A stretch of 64,000 nucleotides of DNA, from contig NW_018344184.1 in assembly GCF_002099425.1 (NCBI RefSeq), positions 4,227,001 through 4,291,000 of the forward strand, given 5' to 3'. This DNA comes from Phascolarctos cinereus (taxonomy: Eukaryota; Chordata; Mammalia; Diprotodontia; Phascolarctidae). Positions 21,085 through 31,770 of this stretch are shown one piece after another. Every line of letters starts with the position of its first letter. Position 1 is the stretch's first letter. The notes beneath the pieces are model-generated. The model saw only the letters and a list, made by a program, of their open reading frames with translations, searched no databases and was not told the DNA's origin. A program made the translations under genes and the position numbers.

Positions 21085-21312
21085 AAGTAGTAACTCACAT
21101 GCACATAACAATTTAAGGTTTACAAGTGCTTTCTTTGTCTCAGCTCTAAAAAGGAGAGTATAATTATCCTCAAGTTTTAGGTAGAGAAACCAAGGCTCAG
21201 AGAAATTAAGTGATTTTCCCAGGGTCATACAATGAATTGAGGTGAGAGGAAAGAGGAAAGTCTTCTGATTCCAGACGCAGAGCTCTTTACAATGCTTTCC
21301 ACCATTTTTACT
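21085..21312 (-). mobile_element. MIR-type SINE, antisense
   Basis: 'aacaatttaaggtttacaag', 'agaaaccaaggctcagagaa' and 'cagagctctttacaatgctt'. Confidence 0.7.
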
Positions 21313-21544
21313 AAACAGAAAAAGTATCTCCTACTCTTGGTGTGTATTTTCTAGGAACTAACTCTTAAGAGCTGGTTGGGGAAGCAGCAGATACTGACGT
21401 GTGAGGTAAGCAAAAGGAGGGAGACTGGAGTCAATGGAGGCAGGACACAGTTTCAAAGATTGTAGTGTAACATTGGATAGCTTGAACAATGATAACAGAG
21501 TAGTTTAGCATAAAGTCATTTGAAGCAGGGTACTTCTCTTAGAA
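21313..21544. other. Unassigned
   Basis: Nothing recognised. Confidence 0.4.
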
Positions 21545-22004
21545 CAGTCATTCTTAACCTTTTTTGTGACATAAATACCTTTGGTAGAGTGGAAGAAGTG
21601 GGGAAAAAATATGCACTATGAAATAGGGGGAAACATCTTACCAGAAAAAGTAAGCTTAGAGGCCAGAGAAACAGAGTTACAGAATTATATAAATAGAGAC
21701 CTTTAGGCTGGCAAAGTCAGGATGAGCCAGATTGATTTTGTCCACAAGGGAGAACTCCACTAACTTGGAGATTTATTGCCTTAACAGGAAATTCTAATAA
21801 GATTAGCTACCTAGAAAACTTTATCTCACTGGAACATGTCTACTCTTGGGTAATGCCTAAAATTCCGAGATTAACATGTTTCTCCCAAAATTATCCTGCT
21901 TCTATTCCTTAGCCTCTCAAGGAAAGTGGCCAAGCAGCCTCACCTGACAGACAAATTGAGCTTTCTTTTTTGCCGGTAATGTCTCCCTAAGTATGTGTAA
22001 AACC

Positions 22005-22099
<95 letters not shown>

Positions 22100-22378
22100 T
22101 ATATATGTATATCTCCCTTTGTTTAGGTTTGTTGCTATCCACCTACTCATTAGCTGATGCTAATGAAACCTTTATCTTCCAGCTTTGCCTGGAATAAATA
22201 CATCAGGATTTATTGGCTTCCAGTCAAACAGACCAAATTGGGAGGAATTACTCTCCAAGAAGATTTTAGGACCTCTGGTTTGAGGAATTCCCCAACCACC
22301 AGCTGTACCCCTTCTCAGAATAATGTTTTTAAATACACAGAATTACAAAAGAAACTAGTTATACTGAAATAGTTATAA
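21545..22378. mobile_element. hAT-like short DNA element split by a 0.7-kb insertion
   Basis: 'cattcttaaccttttttgtg' (21550) and 'cccttctcagaataatgttt' (22308) are two halves of one common mammalian repeat that normally lie tens of bases apart. About 700 bases now separate them. The insert ends near 22307 and has AATAAA at 22194-22199. It could be an old solo LTR, but I see no clear terminal words or target repeat. Family assignment of the outer element is tentative. Confidence 0.4.
22005..22112. repeat. (TG)n(TA)n microsatellite
   Basis: About 30 bases of TG followed by about 70 bases of TA. Frames on both strands here (60-77 codons) are repeat translations. Confidence 0.95.
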
Positions 22379-23008
22379 TTTTTTTTAAGCTTGTGATATA
22401 GTTTATGGACTTCCTGAAATCTCTCCATAGACTCTCCTCTGGGTTAAGTACCCTTATCTTAGAGCTAAGATATCACAGCCCAAAAAACAAAGAGAAATAG
22501 AGCCAGAAATAGAGCCATCACAAGGTTTATTGGCAAAGAAAAGGTTAATTTCTCTCTGTAGGTAGTATGCAAAGGTGGCTGTCCAACACGTTTACCTTTT
22601 AAGCAATTTTAGGCCCAGCCTCACTATAGGCTAGAGTAACACATTCTGGGGCACCAGAGGAATGCACGTCTTCTGTTCTATTGCAAGCTGCTCGGAAGGA
22701 AGAATCAGGCTGCGTGTATTCTGTTTGATAATGTTAATTGTGATGATAAATTATGAAGACTTGTGATAATTGTTCCTAAAACCTGCTATTATATACGTGA
22801 CACCAGTATGATTTATATTACTAGGTTAATCTGGCGAAAACTGAAGCAACAATTTTATTCCTAATGCCTAGACATCAAAGTCTTTACTGGAAAACTATAT
22901 TTTAAGACTGTTTCGCATAAGCCTTAATTTGGCTGGATTGAACATATTGGAGAAATAGCTAAAGTAACCACTTAAATGTTTGGCTACTGCAAAGACATAT
23001 GCATCCAT
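22379..23008. other. Unassigned
   Basis: No family recognised. Part may belong with the possible LTR insert to its left, but I see no repeat pairing. Confidence 0.35.
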
Positions 23009-23009
23009 A

Positions 23010-23207
23010 GAAAGACAAGAAAGTGCTCAACTAGGAATCAGAAGACCTGGATTTGTCACTGGCTCTCCTGCTTATCTGCCGGCAAAATGGGTCTACTGTT
23101 ACTTTTATTACCTACCTCTCACAAGGTCATTGTGAGGAATGAATGAGGAAATGTATATTTAAGTACTTTGGAACTATAAAATGCAATGAAATATAAACTA
23201 TTAAAGA
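23010..23207 (+). mobile_element. Diverged tRNA SINE
   Basis: 'ctaggaatcagaagacctgg', 'acctctcacaaggtcattgt', 'aagtactttggaactataaa'. Confidence 0.6.
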
Positions 23208-23214
23208 TAAGAGA

Positions 23215-23442
23215 AGCTTCTTTTTTTCTTGAAGGGAGGGTGGTGGTCTCCTGGACCTGTGATTTTATTGCTAAAGGGAGCTCCCAGTGTGGAAATTCTC
23301 TCTCTGTCAACACAGCTTGGCAACTATTCTGCAACTTTAGTGTTAGAGAGCTATTTGGACCACTGTGAAGTAAAATGGCTTGTACTTGATGGCTAGAATA
23401 TGCCAGGATGTGAATCTGAATGTCATAACCAGGTTTTCTCAA
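23215..23442 (-). mobile_element. SINE with the second tail type, antisense
   Basis: 'acctgtgattttattgctaa', 'agggagctcccagtgtggaa' and 'ctgcaactttagtgttagag' are the reverse of the tail seen at 23690-23765. Confidence 0.65.
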
Positions 23443-23529
23443 TTTCTAGGCACGAGGCTGGTTGATTTTCTCATGCCATTTAATTTAATACTTTTATCAC
23501 AATAAATTATTATATTATGAGAGGCAGCA

Positions 23530-23768
23530 TAAAGACCAGATACAGAGTTGGGATGAAGAGCTGGCCTGGAAGTTAAGAAGACTCAGGTTCAAGATCTGGT
23601 CCTGCTGCAGACTGGCTGTATGACCCTAGGCACATCATTGAATCTACTTAATATCTCAATGCCCTGGCAGCTCTCTGAGCCTCTAAAGTTGCAGAGAAGG
23701 TGCTATAATTGGTAGAATACATTCTTTACCAGGAGCTCCCTACATGGATGAAATCACAGGTTCAGTCA
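23530..23768 (+). mobile_element. SINE with the second tail type
   Basis: 'agctggcctggaagttaaga', 'tataccctaggcacatc'-like core at 23619, 'taaagttgcagagaaggtgc' and 'gatgaaatcacaggttcagt'. It lies inverted to the copy about 90 bases to its left. Confidence 0.7.
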
Positions 23769-23769
23769 A

Positions 23770-24335
23770 AAACCTTTTTTGTCTGTCCTGGGCATGTCCG
23801 TGCACATAGGAATGTTGGAGAACACTATGGTCATGATCTCTCCTACTGTCACTAAACAAGGCTCTGGGTAACACTTGGAGGATGCAAAATGTTCACTGTC
23901 CCTCTGTAATGCTGGGTTAACAGTGGACATTTCTGAACTGCTGTTCAGTGTCTCCCATAGCCTCTTAGTCAGGAGCACAGTGGATCCTGGGTGCCTCCAA
24001 TTGGGACATTTCCCCAAATGTCTTAGTGTAGTTACGGCTCACAGTGAAGTTCTCTGATTCAGCTGGGGTAGAATTTACTTAAGTTGCTGCATCCTTGTGC
24101 CACATAACTATGATTTCAGCTGATTCCCTAGCTCAAAGGAAAATAAACAGTGAGCCAACTAAGAAACATGCCAAATAAAAGCACCGAACATATGGGCATG
24201 AGAATATAATTCTATATCCTAAATTCCAAGTTTCAGGTGATCTGCATCCAAATATCTGCCCAATCATTATCATCTAAAACCACCCAGAGAAGTAAACACT
24301 AGCTTATTCTACATCTCTTTAGATACAAGACTTGT
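23770..24335. other. Unassigned
   Basis: Overlapping frames of 83 (minus) and 60 (plus) codons occur at 23766-24057, without recognisable motif. Confidence 0.4.
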
Positions 24336-24337
24336 TG

Positions 24338-24450
24338 GAAATATGTGTCTTAAATTCATCATCTGTAAAATGGGAATAATAACACCCATGTTATCTAACA
24401 CAGAGGTTAGATCAACAAACGAGAGTATAAAGTTTCTTGGGAAAGAATAA
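24338..24450 (+). mobile_element. SINE 3' half
   Basis: 'catcatctgtaaaatgggaa' and 'taataacacccatgttatct'. Confidence 0.55.
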
Positions 24451-24960
24451 GGTGACGAACATATGAAGCTTTAAAAAGATAAATGGGGGAAAGGATAGTT
24501 GAAAGTAAACAAAATCATTTCCTGGATCCAAGCAATGATGATTAAAAATGTAAATAGGAACATAATTCAAATGGTTTGATTTTTAATAGCTTGGGACATT
24601 TTAGAATAGAGCTAGAACTAGCACAAGGGAAGTGGGGCTGAGTCCCAGATACTGACATCCCAAGGTGGGGAGCAATCCCTCCTTAAGGATAGCTCTCTTC
24701 CTTCCCCATTCCCCACTGTCAGACTGGTCCATTGGAATCCTCTACCAGATACCTATGGTCTCTTCTCTAATGGGCCTTTCCATGAGGATGTGACAGACTA
24801 CCCCTTTCTGTTTAGGCCATTTGACCTAGGTACCCTCACCACCCAAGTTAACCAGGATCAGTGAGTGGGGGTAATTAGCTACTAAGGTGACTTGCTGATG
24901 GTGCAATAGCCTCCTATCCCCAAAGCACTATACTCCTCTGCCTTTCCTCTAAAATCTTCC
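24451..24960. other. Unassigned
   Basis: No recognised feature; 24640-24960 is locally GC-richer. Confidence 0.4.
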
Positions 24961-24964
24961 TCTG

Positions 24965-25100
24965 TTGTGGTACAGTGGAAAGATGGTTGACTGTAGAGTC
25001 AGATTGCCTCTATGACTTGGGCACGTTCCAGTTTCCTCATCTATAAAAAGGGAAACCCCTTTAAGGTCCCTTGTAGCTTTAAATCTATGATCTTATGATC
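24965..25100 (+). mobile_element. tRNA SINE
   Basis: 'gtggtacagtggaaagatgg', 'cagtttcctcatctataaaa', 'ccttgtagctttaaatctat'; internally deleted. Confidence 0.65.
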
Positions 25101-25299
25101 AGAGGTTTCCTCTTCTCATCTTTCTTCCTTCTTCTGATTCTCACTGAAACCTGATTTTCTCCTGAAGACACTTTGTTACCTCTTGGCACCCTCTCCAAGG
25201 CATGTCAATCCTCTCAAATACAAAAGGTCATGAGGAGGAAGCAACATACTCCTCACTCCCACTGTCACTTTCAGACAATCTGTCCGCCTTTTCACTCAG

Positions 25300-25392
25300 T
25301 GATCAGCAAGCATTTATTTAGCACTTACTATGTGCTGGGTACTTTTCCAGGCTCTGGGGATATAAGTGCAGAGAATGTAAGCAATTCACTGA
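25300..25392 (-). mobile_element. L2/MIR-type 3' end, antisense
   Basis: 'aagcatttatttagcactta' and 'tatgtgctgggtacttttcc'. Confidence 0.6.
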
Positions 25393-25640
25393 AAGCTAAT
25401 TTTCTGTCCACATTAAGTCTGGACCAACATGGTCAGCTACTCCACCCTACACCTGACCTGATGCCACCAGCATACTTAAGTAGGGGTGAATCAGCCTAAG
25501 AATGCAATGGAGCAGGTCAAAGTTTCTGAGCCAATTATCAGTAGGGTCAGGCTCATGAGAGGCTGCTACACTTCCGGCCTGGACAAAATAGGAAGAGCCA
25601 GATTAAAATAAAATAAAACAAAACAAAACAAGAGGAGAAA
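25393..25640 (+). pseudogene. 7SL (SRP) RNA retropseudogene, 5'-truncated, A-tailed
   Basis: Plus-strand landmarks run in 7SL order: 'gtccacattaagtctgg' (about 25408) for the 'gtccgcactaagttcgg' loop, 'ccaacatggtcagctactcc' (25424), 'tagggg tgaatcagcc' (25480), 'ggagcaggtcaaagtttct' (25509), 'tatcagtagggtcaggctc' (25537), and 'cggcctggacaaaatagg' (25575) for the 3' S-domain/Alu closing strand. The first third of 7SL is missing. An A-rich tail (25605-25640, AAAAT/AAAAC units) follows. This is a dead retrocopy, well diverged, unrelated by position to the one at 3554. Confidence 0.8.
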
Positions 25641-26385
25641 GAGGAGGAGGAAAAAGGAGAAGGAAAAAAAAGGAAGAGAAAGAGAAAGTCTCAGAAAAAT
25701 CCCCTCCCTTTCTCATTATCTGGAAGTATATTTCTTTTCTCATTATTCTATGGTCACTATAATTTTCTCACTGTAGGTTTATGACTATGTGGAAGTATTT
25801 TTTTTTGCCCCTCTCAGAAATTAAGGACATTAAAGATTAAATAAGGCACCATTTGCAAAATTTGCAGATATATTATGAAATGTCCTCATAAAAGTAACAA
25901 TCACTTGAAAAGATATTTTTCCCAAAGCCTTCTGAAATGGTGCAGTGACTGCAGAGAATTTTCCACAGCTTGTTTTAATTTCTAGAACACAAAAATTAGT
26001 GGATTGGCAATTTGGCATCTACAACACTGGTAACAATGGTGGGACTTCAAAAGCCAACGGCTAAGTGTTTTGACCTCTTGACTTGGGCTTTGAAATTCAC
26101 TTGCTGTGTGACTATGCACGAATGATTCAAATTTTCTCTGATTTTGATCTTAAGGCAGTATTAAGCATACATTTCCTTGTTGAAATACTCAGAAGGGATT
26201 CCAGTAAAAACAAAAATGAGACTATAAATTTTTATTGGATACCTAACATATATATGACACATGCAAAAAATAAATAAGTCACATGGATATAAAAAAAGAG
26301 ACCTGCTCCATCCCTTAGGGTTCTCACAAGCTAGATGTTCAGACAAGTCCTGGAGGCCTTCTTACACCTTTTTCCCAGACAGGTA
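25641..26385. other. GA-rich start, then unassigned
   Basis: 25632-25690 is purine-rich. 26060-26170 faintly resembles a SINE ('cacttgctgtgtgactatgc'). Nothing else recognised. Confidence 0.4.
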
Positions 26386-26389
26386 CTCT

Positions 26390-26757
26390 CTGACAGGTAC
26401 TGTTTGGTCCAGTGACACCGGCTGTTCCATGAATGACACACCATCTCTCCTCTCCAGGCATTCTCTTTGTCCTCCAGCCCTAGAACGCTCTTCCTCCTCT
26501 ACCCTGACTACTACCTCCTTGACTTCCATTAAATCCCAACTAAAATCTCACATTCTACAGGAAGCCTTCCTAACTCCTCTGAATTGTAATACCTTCTCTC
26601 TATTATTTCCTATTTATCCTGTATAATTTGCTTTCTACATATTTGTTTCCATGTTGTCTGTCCTATTAGATTGTAAGCTCCTTGAGGGCAGGGACTGTCT
26701 TTTGCCTCTTTTTGTATCCTCAGCATTGAATAAATGTTGACTGATTAAAGTGTTAAA
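26390..26757 (+). mobile_element. L2 LINE 3' end
   Basis: 'aaatctcacattctacagga', 'agcctt cctaactcctct', 'attgtaagctccttgagggc', ending 'aataaatgttgactgatta'. Confidence 0.8.
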
Positions 26758-26814
26758 TGAGTGGTTTGGATAATTATAACTTATAGGAGCTAAAGAACAC
26801 TTAGTCCACTAAAG

Positions 26815-27081
26815 TCCACTTAGGGTAGAATGATGGGGGAGGCCTTCATGGAAGAGTTGAGACTTAAGCTGGCCCTTAACAATAAGTAGCATGAAGAAAA
26901 GTAATGAGTATATTGAAAAGTATTATTGCAGTGGGAGGGACAAAGACATGAAAAATCACATGATTTATTTGAAGGACAGTGAACTCTGTCTAGGCTACGT
27001 AGAGCAGATGAGAGCAAGAAAGAGAGAGAGAAAAGAGGAGGGGGAGAGAGAGAGAAAAAAGAGGAAGGGGAGAAAGAGAAA

Positions 27082-27161
<80 letters not shown>

Positions 27162-27288
27162 GATGGCAGAATGACAGAAGGAGGCAAAGGGAAGTAAGAT
27201 AAAATTATATTATTGAGTACCTCGAATGCCAAGGTGTCTGGACTTAATTCTGTCATCAAAAGTTGAATGTTTTTAATGGGGAGCAACA
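26815..27288 (-). mobile_element. L2 LINE, antisense, with a (GA)n expansion
   Basis: 'catggaagagttgagactta' before, and 'tctggacttaattctgtcat' and 'aatggggagcaacattgtga' after, the simple repeat fit antisense L2 coding sequence. Confidence 0.55.
27018..27159. repeat. (GA)n microsatellite
   Basis: About 140 purine bases, the last 65 nearly pure GA. It explains the Arg/Glu-rich and Leu/Ser-rich frames (up to 141 codons) across it. Confidence 0.95.
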
Positions 27289-27289
27289 T

Positions 27290-27472
27290 TGTGAAAGCTG
27301 CTGTGTTTTTAACGAGTTCTGTGATTTCATTGGTTAAGGAATCTTGCACAACAGCTCTAAGACTTAGACTCTTAGAGAGTTGCTTGGGGCCCAGAGAGGT
27401 TAAGTGATTTGACATAATCAGTATGTGTCAAAGATGAGACTTAACCCAAGTTTTTGTAACCCCATGATGGAT
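27290..27472 (-). mobile_element. SINE with the second tail type, antisense
   Basis: 'tctgtgatttcattggttaa', 'actcttagagagttgcttgg' and 'cccagagaggttaagtgatt'. Confidence 0.65.
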
Positions 27473-27484
27473 TTGTTTTTTAGG

Positions 27485-27650
27485 CAAAGTTTTAATTCTG
27501 CCTCCACTGTGTGACTTTGGACAAATAATTTAATCTTTCTCAGCCTCAGTTTCCTTGTGTGTAAAATAGAAAAAATGTAATTGCTTTGTTATTCTTTGTA
27601 AACCTTAAATAGCTATATAAATGCTAGTTATTATCATTATTATTATTTTA
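27485..27650 (+). mobile_element. tRNA SINE with (TTA)n tail
   Basis: 'actgtgtgactttggacaaa', 'cctcagtttccttgtgtgta', 'tatataaatgctagttatta'. Confidence 0.75.
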
Positions 27651-27654
27651 TAAT

Positions 27655-29785
27655 GTTACAAATCTTGCTACCCTTTATCTTTCAGGACTAGCTTTAATTC
27701 TTCCTCATTATCTTCTTTTCCCCTCCTCCCTTCTCTAGTCCAAGCTTGGTGACCTATATTCAATCCTTAGAATTTAGCCATATCTCTTACCAAAGCAGGA
27801 TTAGGGAGGGAAAGGGAGAACGATCCTCACACAGCAGTTGCCTATAAGCTACCATATCCATCATCAGACTTGGTGTCCCTGTACTGGATGCAGCTCAAGT
27901 CTAGGCCTTGATCTATTACCCATTGTAACTACTTGGCCACCATAACATGAACAGCAGCTAAAAGGTAATGAAGTATCAATTGATACAGATGATGGTGTCA
28001 AGGCTAACTAAGCAGGCAATGTCCTAACAAGCTGGCGGTTAACTGGAATGTTGATAACCTGTATACCTTGTCAGAGGATCTATGTGGTCATCACTTTACA
28101 CACAGGTCTAGCTTCTCATCTTACTCCTGCTTCAGCATAGTGTCAGTCCTGGATGAATCAAGGCTCTTTATGGTCCTATTCTGGAGAGTTCCCAGTCAAA
28201 ATTGTTCTACTCCAGCCACCTAGCATCCTAGAAACAGAATTGTCCTTTTGATAATTCCTCTTCTAGGGAAGGGGTTAAACATAAGCCACCAAAAAGTTGT
28301 TTGTGATATTTTTTTTTACCTTTATTAGCTTCTCAGAATGAGGAAAGTAATTGAGAATTTCTACATCAAAGAGGTCTCATTCAAACTCCCCCACCCCCTT
28401 GTGAATTTCCAAAAATGTTCATTTCCATTCCCTCCATGAAACATTCCACACTAAAAAGATATAATGCAAGTCTAGTACTCTGGCTAGTGAGGCACTGCTA
28501 AACAGAGGCCAGAGAGATTGGCAATCATTGCTCTCTGGATGCCTGTCTTCTCAATATGGGAACTTAGGTTCCCTAGTACCCCACCTCTATCTTATTCCAG
28601 AATTCTGAGAAACACTTCTATTTTTGCTTCTAATCTCTGGAGGCATCTTCTTCAAAGACGGGGGCACAATAAAAAGGGTACCCAGAGTATAAACATGAAT
28701 CTGACATGGAGTAGCAGTTTTATTCACATATAGAAAGGGAATGATAAGCAATAAGGGATCATGGAATGATTATAATGATTTGAAAGGCTAATACGCAAGC
28801 CTCACTGGAACCTTTGCAACAAAGCTTCTCAATAGCTATTTCACATTTCACTTTCTCCTGATCAATGCCAAGATGGCTCTTTCTTTCTGGTGGTTTCTCT
28901 CTGTGTGGGCAACTCCCTCTCTGGCAGACTGGTACTGCCTCTCTTGTCTGGTAGCTGGTCCACTGCCCAGAAAGGGGATAATATGTCATGACTTGTGGGA
29001 TCTCTCAAAGCCTTGTGCTGAAGGAAGGAAGACACAAACAGGAGATGGCCTCATATCAGACCCAGGCTTTCCCTAGGAGGCTATATGCTCACGGAGCTAA
29101 CCCAGTAGTGCAAAGGTACTGAAACCAGCAGGAAGATGAAAGGATGGCAATTGCTCCTGTAGTGTAAAGTACCAGTTCAGCTAACGGTAAAAAGTGTCAT
29201 AGCATGTATGAAACAGAGCATAGTGGCATCTCCTCTGGAATTGGGAAGGAGAGAAAGGCCCCTCCAGGATGAATCCCTAACAGGATGTTACACTAGCCTT
29301 CCTGGGTGCTCTACTGACAGTATTTTAGGCTTTGACTTCTCTGACCCAAGACATGAGGTTAGATTTCTAGAAAGGCCTCACTGGAAAGTGGAGAACAGGT
29401 AATGGGATCTAAGGAAAGAGATAATAAATGAGGTTTAACTGGCCTTGACAATTGAGAAAAAAGGGTTTGAAATCAAGGCTCTCCTTCCCAAAGTAGAGAT
29501 GTTAAAATAAAAAAAAATTCTCATCCATTCTGTTTGAAGTTGAACCTTTGCTTCTATTAAAGGGAGTTAATGGTTATTGATTATAAAGTACTAGGACAAT
29601 TGGCAAAAGTACCGTCATGTTTTGGGTGATTAAAAGTCTCTGAATTTTTCTTCGAAAAAAAAACCAAGTAATTTAAACCTATAGTAAATAAAATGAAACA
29701 AACCACAAATCCTTGACTTCTAAGTTAAAAATGTTTTCCTGATTTACTGGAACTAATCTATATTGAAGAGTCATGTATCTGTGCT
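27655..29785. other. 2.1 kb without a recognised feature
   Basis: No named repeat, RNA or coding signature. 28700-29100 begins with a 'gcagttttattcacatatag' word that could be the reverse of a polyadenylation region, but there is no supporting structure. Confidence 0.4.
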
Positions 29786-29789
29786 GACT

Positions 29790-31770
29790 GGGTTCAGTAA
29801 AGATTTGTGTTATCTAATCTCAGCAAAGTCCTCACTGCCACAAGGCAATCCTGTTATTATTTCCTAATCAACCATTTCATTTTCAGACTTTCTTTTCCAA
29901 CCTTTCACTTCATTCCCAAATCCTTGGCACATTCCATCTGCTTTACCACAGCCTTCCATCTCATCAGAGGACCACATCTCATTTTTTACTAAGAAAACAG
30001 ATACCTCTTCATCTCAAAACTCTTTGACATCATCCTCCATTGTATCTTCCTCTACTCCATTGTCTGATGCAGATGTGATCCTTTTCAACAAGGACAAAAG
30101 CTCTACTTGTATCCTTGATCACGTTCCTTCCCATCTCTTCCAGAAGATTTCGCTCTCACAATCATTCCCTCTCTGTCTTTAGTCTTCCATCTATCTATTG
30201 GCTACTGCCCTGATGACTGCAACCATGCTCAGATCTTTCCTATACTTAAAAGCTATCATTGCCCTGACTTTTGACCTTATCATTCAATTAAAACTGCTTT
30301 CTACAAAGTTACACCTTTTACTTGCCAAACCCAAATGCCTTTTTTCAGTTATTCTTCTTGCCACCCTTGACCACCCTTTCCTCCTGGATACTCTCTCCTA
30401 TTTTGTTTTGTAACACTGTTATTTTCCTTTTCAAGCCATTTCAAGCATCTTTGATGAATCATCATCCAAGTCCCACTTTCTAAAAATGGATGTATCCCAA
30501 GGACTCCCTTTTCTTCTCTCATTATATTTTGTTTCTCATTAGTACCCATGGGATCAATTATCACCTCTATGCAGATGATCCTAAATCTTTGTATCTAGCT
30601 CTAGCCTCTCTCCTGAACTCCAATTATGTATTCACAAATAGCTTCTTGCCATTTCCCACTAGATGTCCCACAGACATCACTAACTCAAAATGTCCAAAAC
30701 AGATCTTGTCATCTCCTCCAAAAAACACTCTCTTCCACCATCATCCTTCTAGTTAGTCATCCAGGTTCTCAATTGTAGATTGATTCGCAACTACTCATTG
30801 TTTCTCACTCTTCAAAGCACTCAGCTGCCATGGCTTATCAATTTGGCACCAAATTATCACACTTGTCCCCTTTTCTTAAGTGGCTACTCCCTAATCCAGG
30901 CCCTTATTACTTCTCTGCTGGACTATTTAAATAGATTCCTAATTGTTCTCCCTGCCTTGAGTTTCTTCCCTCTCTAATCCACCCTCCATATAGCTATCAA
31001 AAATATATATATACATATATATGTATATGTATATGTGTGTATACAACGCAGTGAAAGCTATGCTTTAGGAATATATAATAAATATAATATAAGATGTTTA
31101 CATTGTATTTATATCATTATATGCTTGTTATATTAATATATGCAATTACATATTTGTATTATATTACATAATATTTAGTATAATATATTCCTACATTATT
31201 ATATATCATGAATATTATAATATCATATATAATATATATTCCTAAAGCACCATTTTCACTATGGTGTTACTCTTCTGCTCAGAAAAGCTCTGGTGGCCTC
31301 TAGGATAAAATGCAGTTTTTATTGCATTGGTATCTAAGGCTCTCCATCAGCTGGCTCTAGCCCATTTTGCCAGTCTTATTACATACTACTCTCCTTCACA
31401 TAATCACTGTTCCAGCCAAACTGACTTACTTGTTCTTCATATATGTCATCCCATTTTCCAACTCCTTTTTATAACTTGCATAAAATTGCATAAAATGCTT
31501 AAAATGCATAAAATTCAGTCCCTCTTGATCTCCAACTCTTCAAATCCTAAACTTCTTTTAAAGCTCAGCTCAAATTCTGCCTTCAATATGACACCTTTCC
31601 TGATTACCCCAGTCTCTAGTGTCTCTTCAGGAAAAAATATTTTGCATCTACTTTGTATCTGTAACCCAGGACATGAGCATCCCATCTCATCCAAACCCCC
31701 AGAACAAAAAGACCACAGACTCACATGGACTAGGTATAATCCTGGAGGCTGACTCCCAAAAGACTCTATT
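29790..31770 (+). mobile_element. L2 LINE with reverse-transcriptase palm region
   Basis: The longest L2 here. One plus-strand frame (30490-30756) contains HLYADD (30562-30579), the catalytic YADD box of CR1/L2 reverse transcriptases, preceded by THGINY. Later text at 30890-30960 (ALITSLLDYLNRFLIVLPA) and 31250-31400 (KALHQLALAHFASLI) fits the thumb and C-terminal part of ORF2, and 31540-31640 the 3' region. It has many frame losses and an AT-rich insertion at about 31000-31230. Confidence 0.8.
31000..31266. repeat. AT-rich foldback (imperfect palindrome) inside L2
   Basis: Left arm 31043-31076 ('gctatgctttaggaatatat') pairs with right arm 31230-31266 ('tatattcctaaagcacc' and on), separated by about 150 bases that are over 80 percent A+T and contain smaller inverted words. 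A TA/TG run (31003-31042) precedes it. The right arm is normal L2 sequence; the left arm is an inverted copy of it. Confidence 0.6.

Noticed and set aside
26891-27415. Arg/Glu-rich 103-codon and Leu/Ser-rich 141-codon frames
   Set aside because: Both cross the (GA)n repeat and neighbouring L2/SINE sequence.
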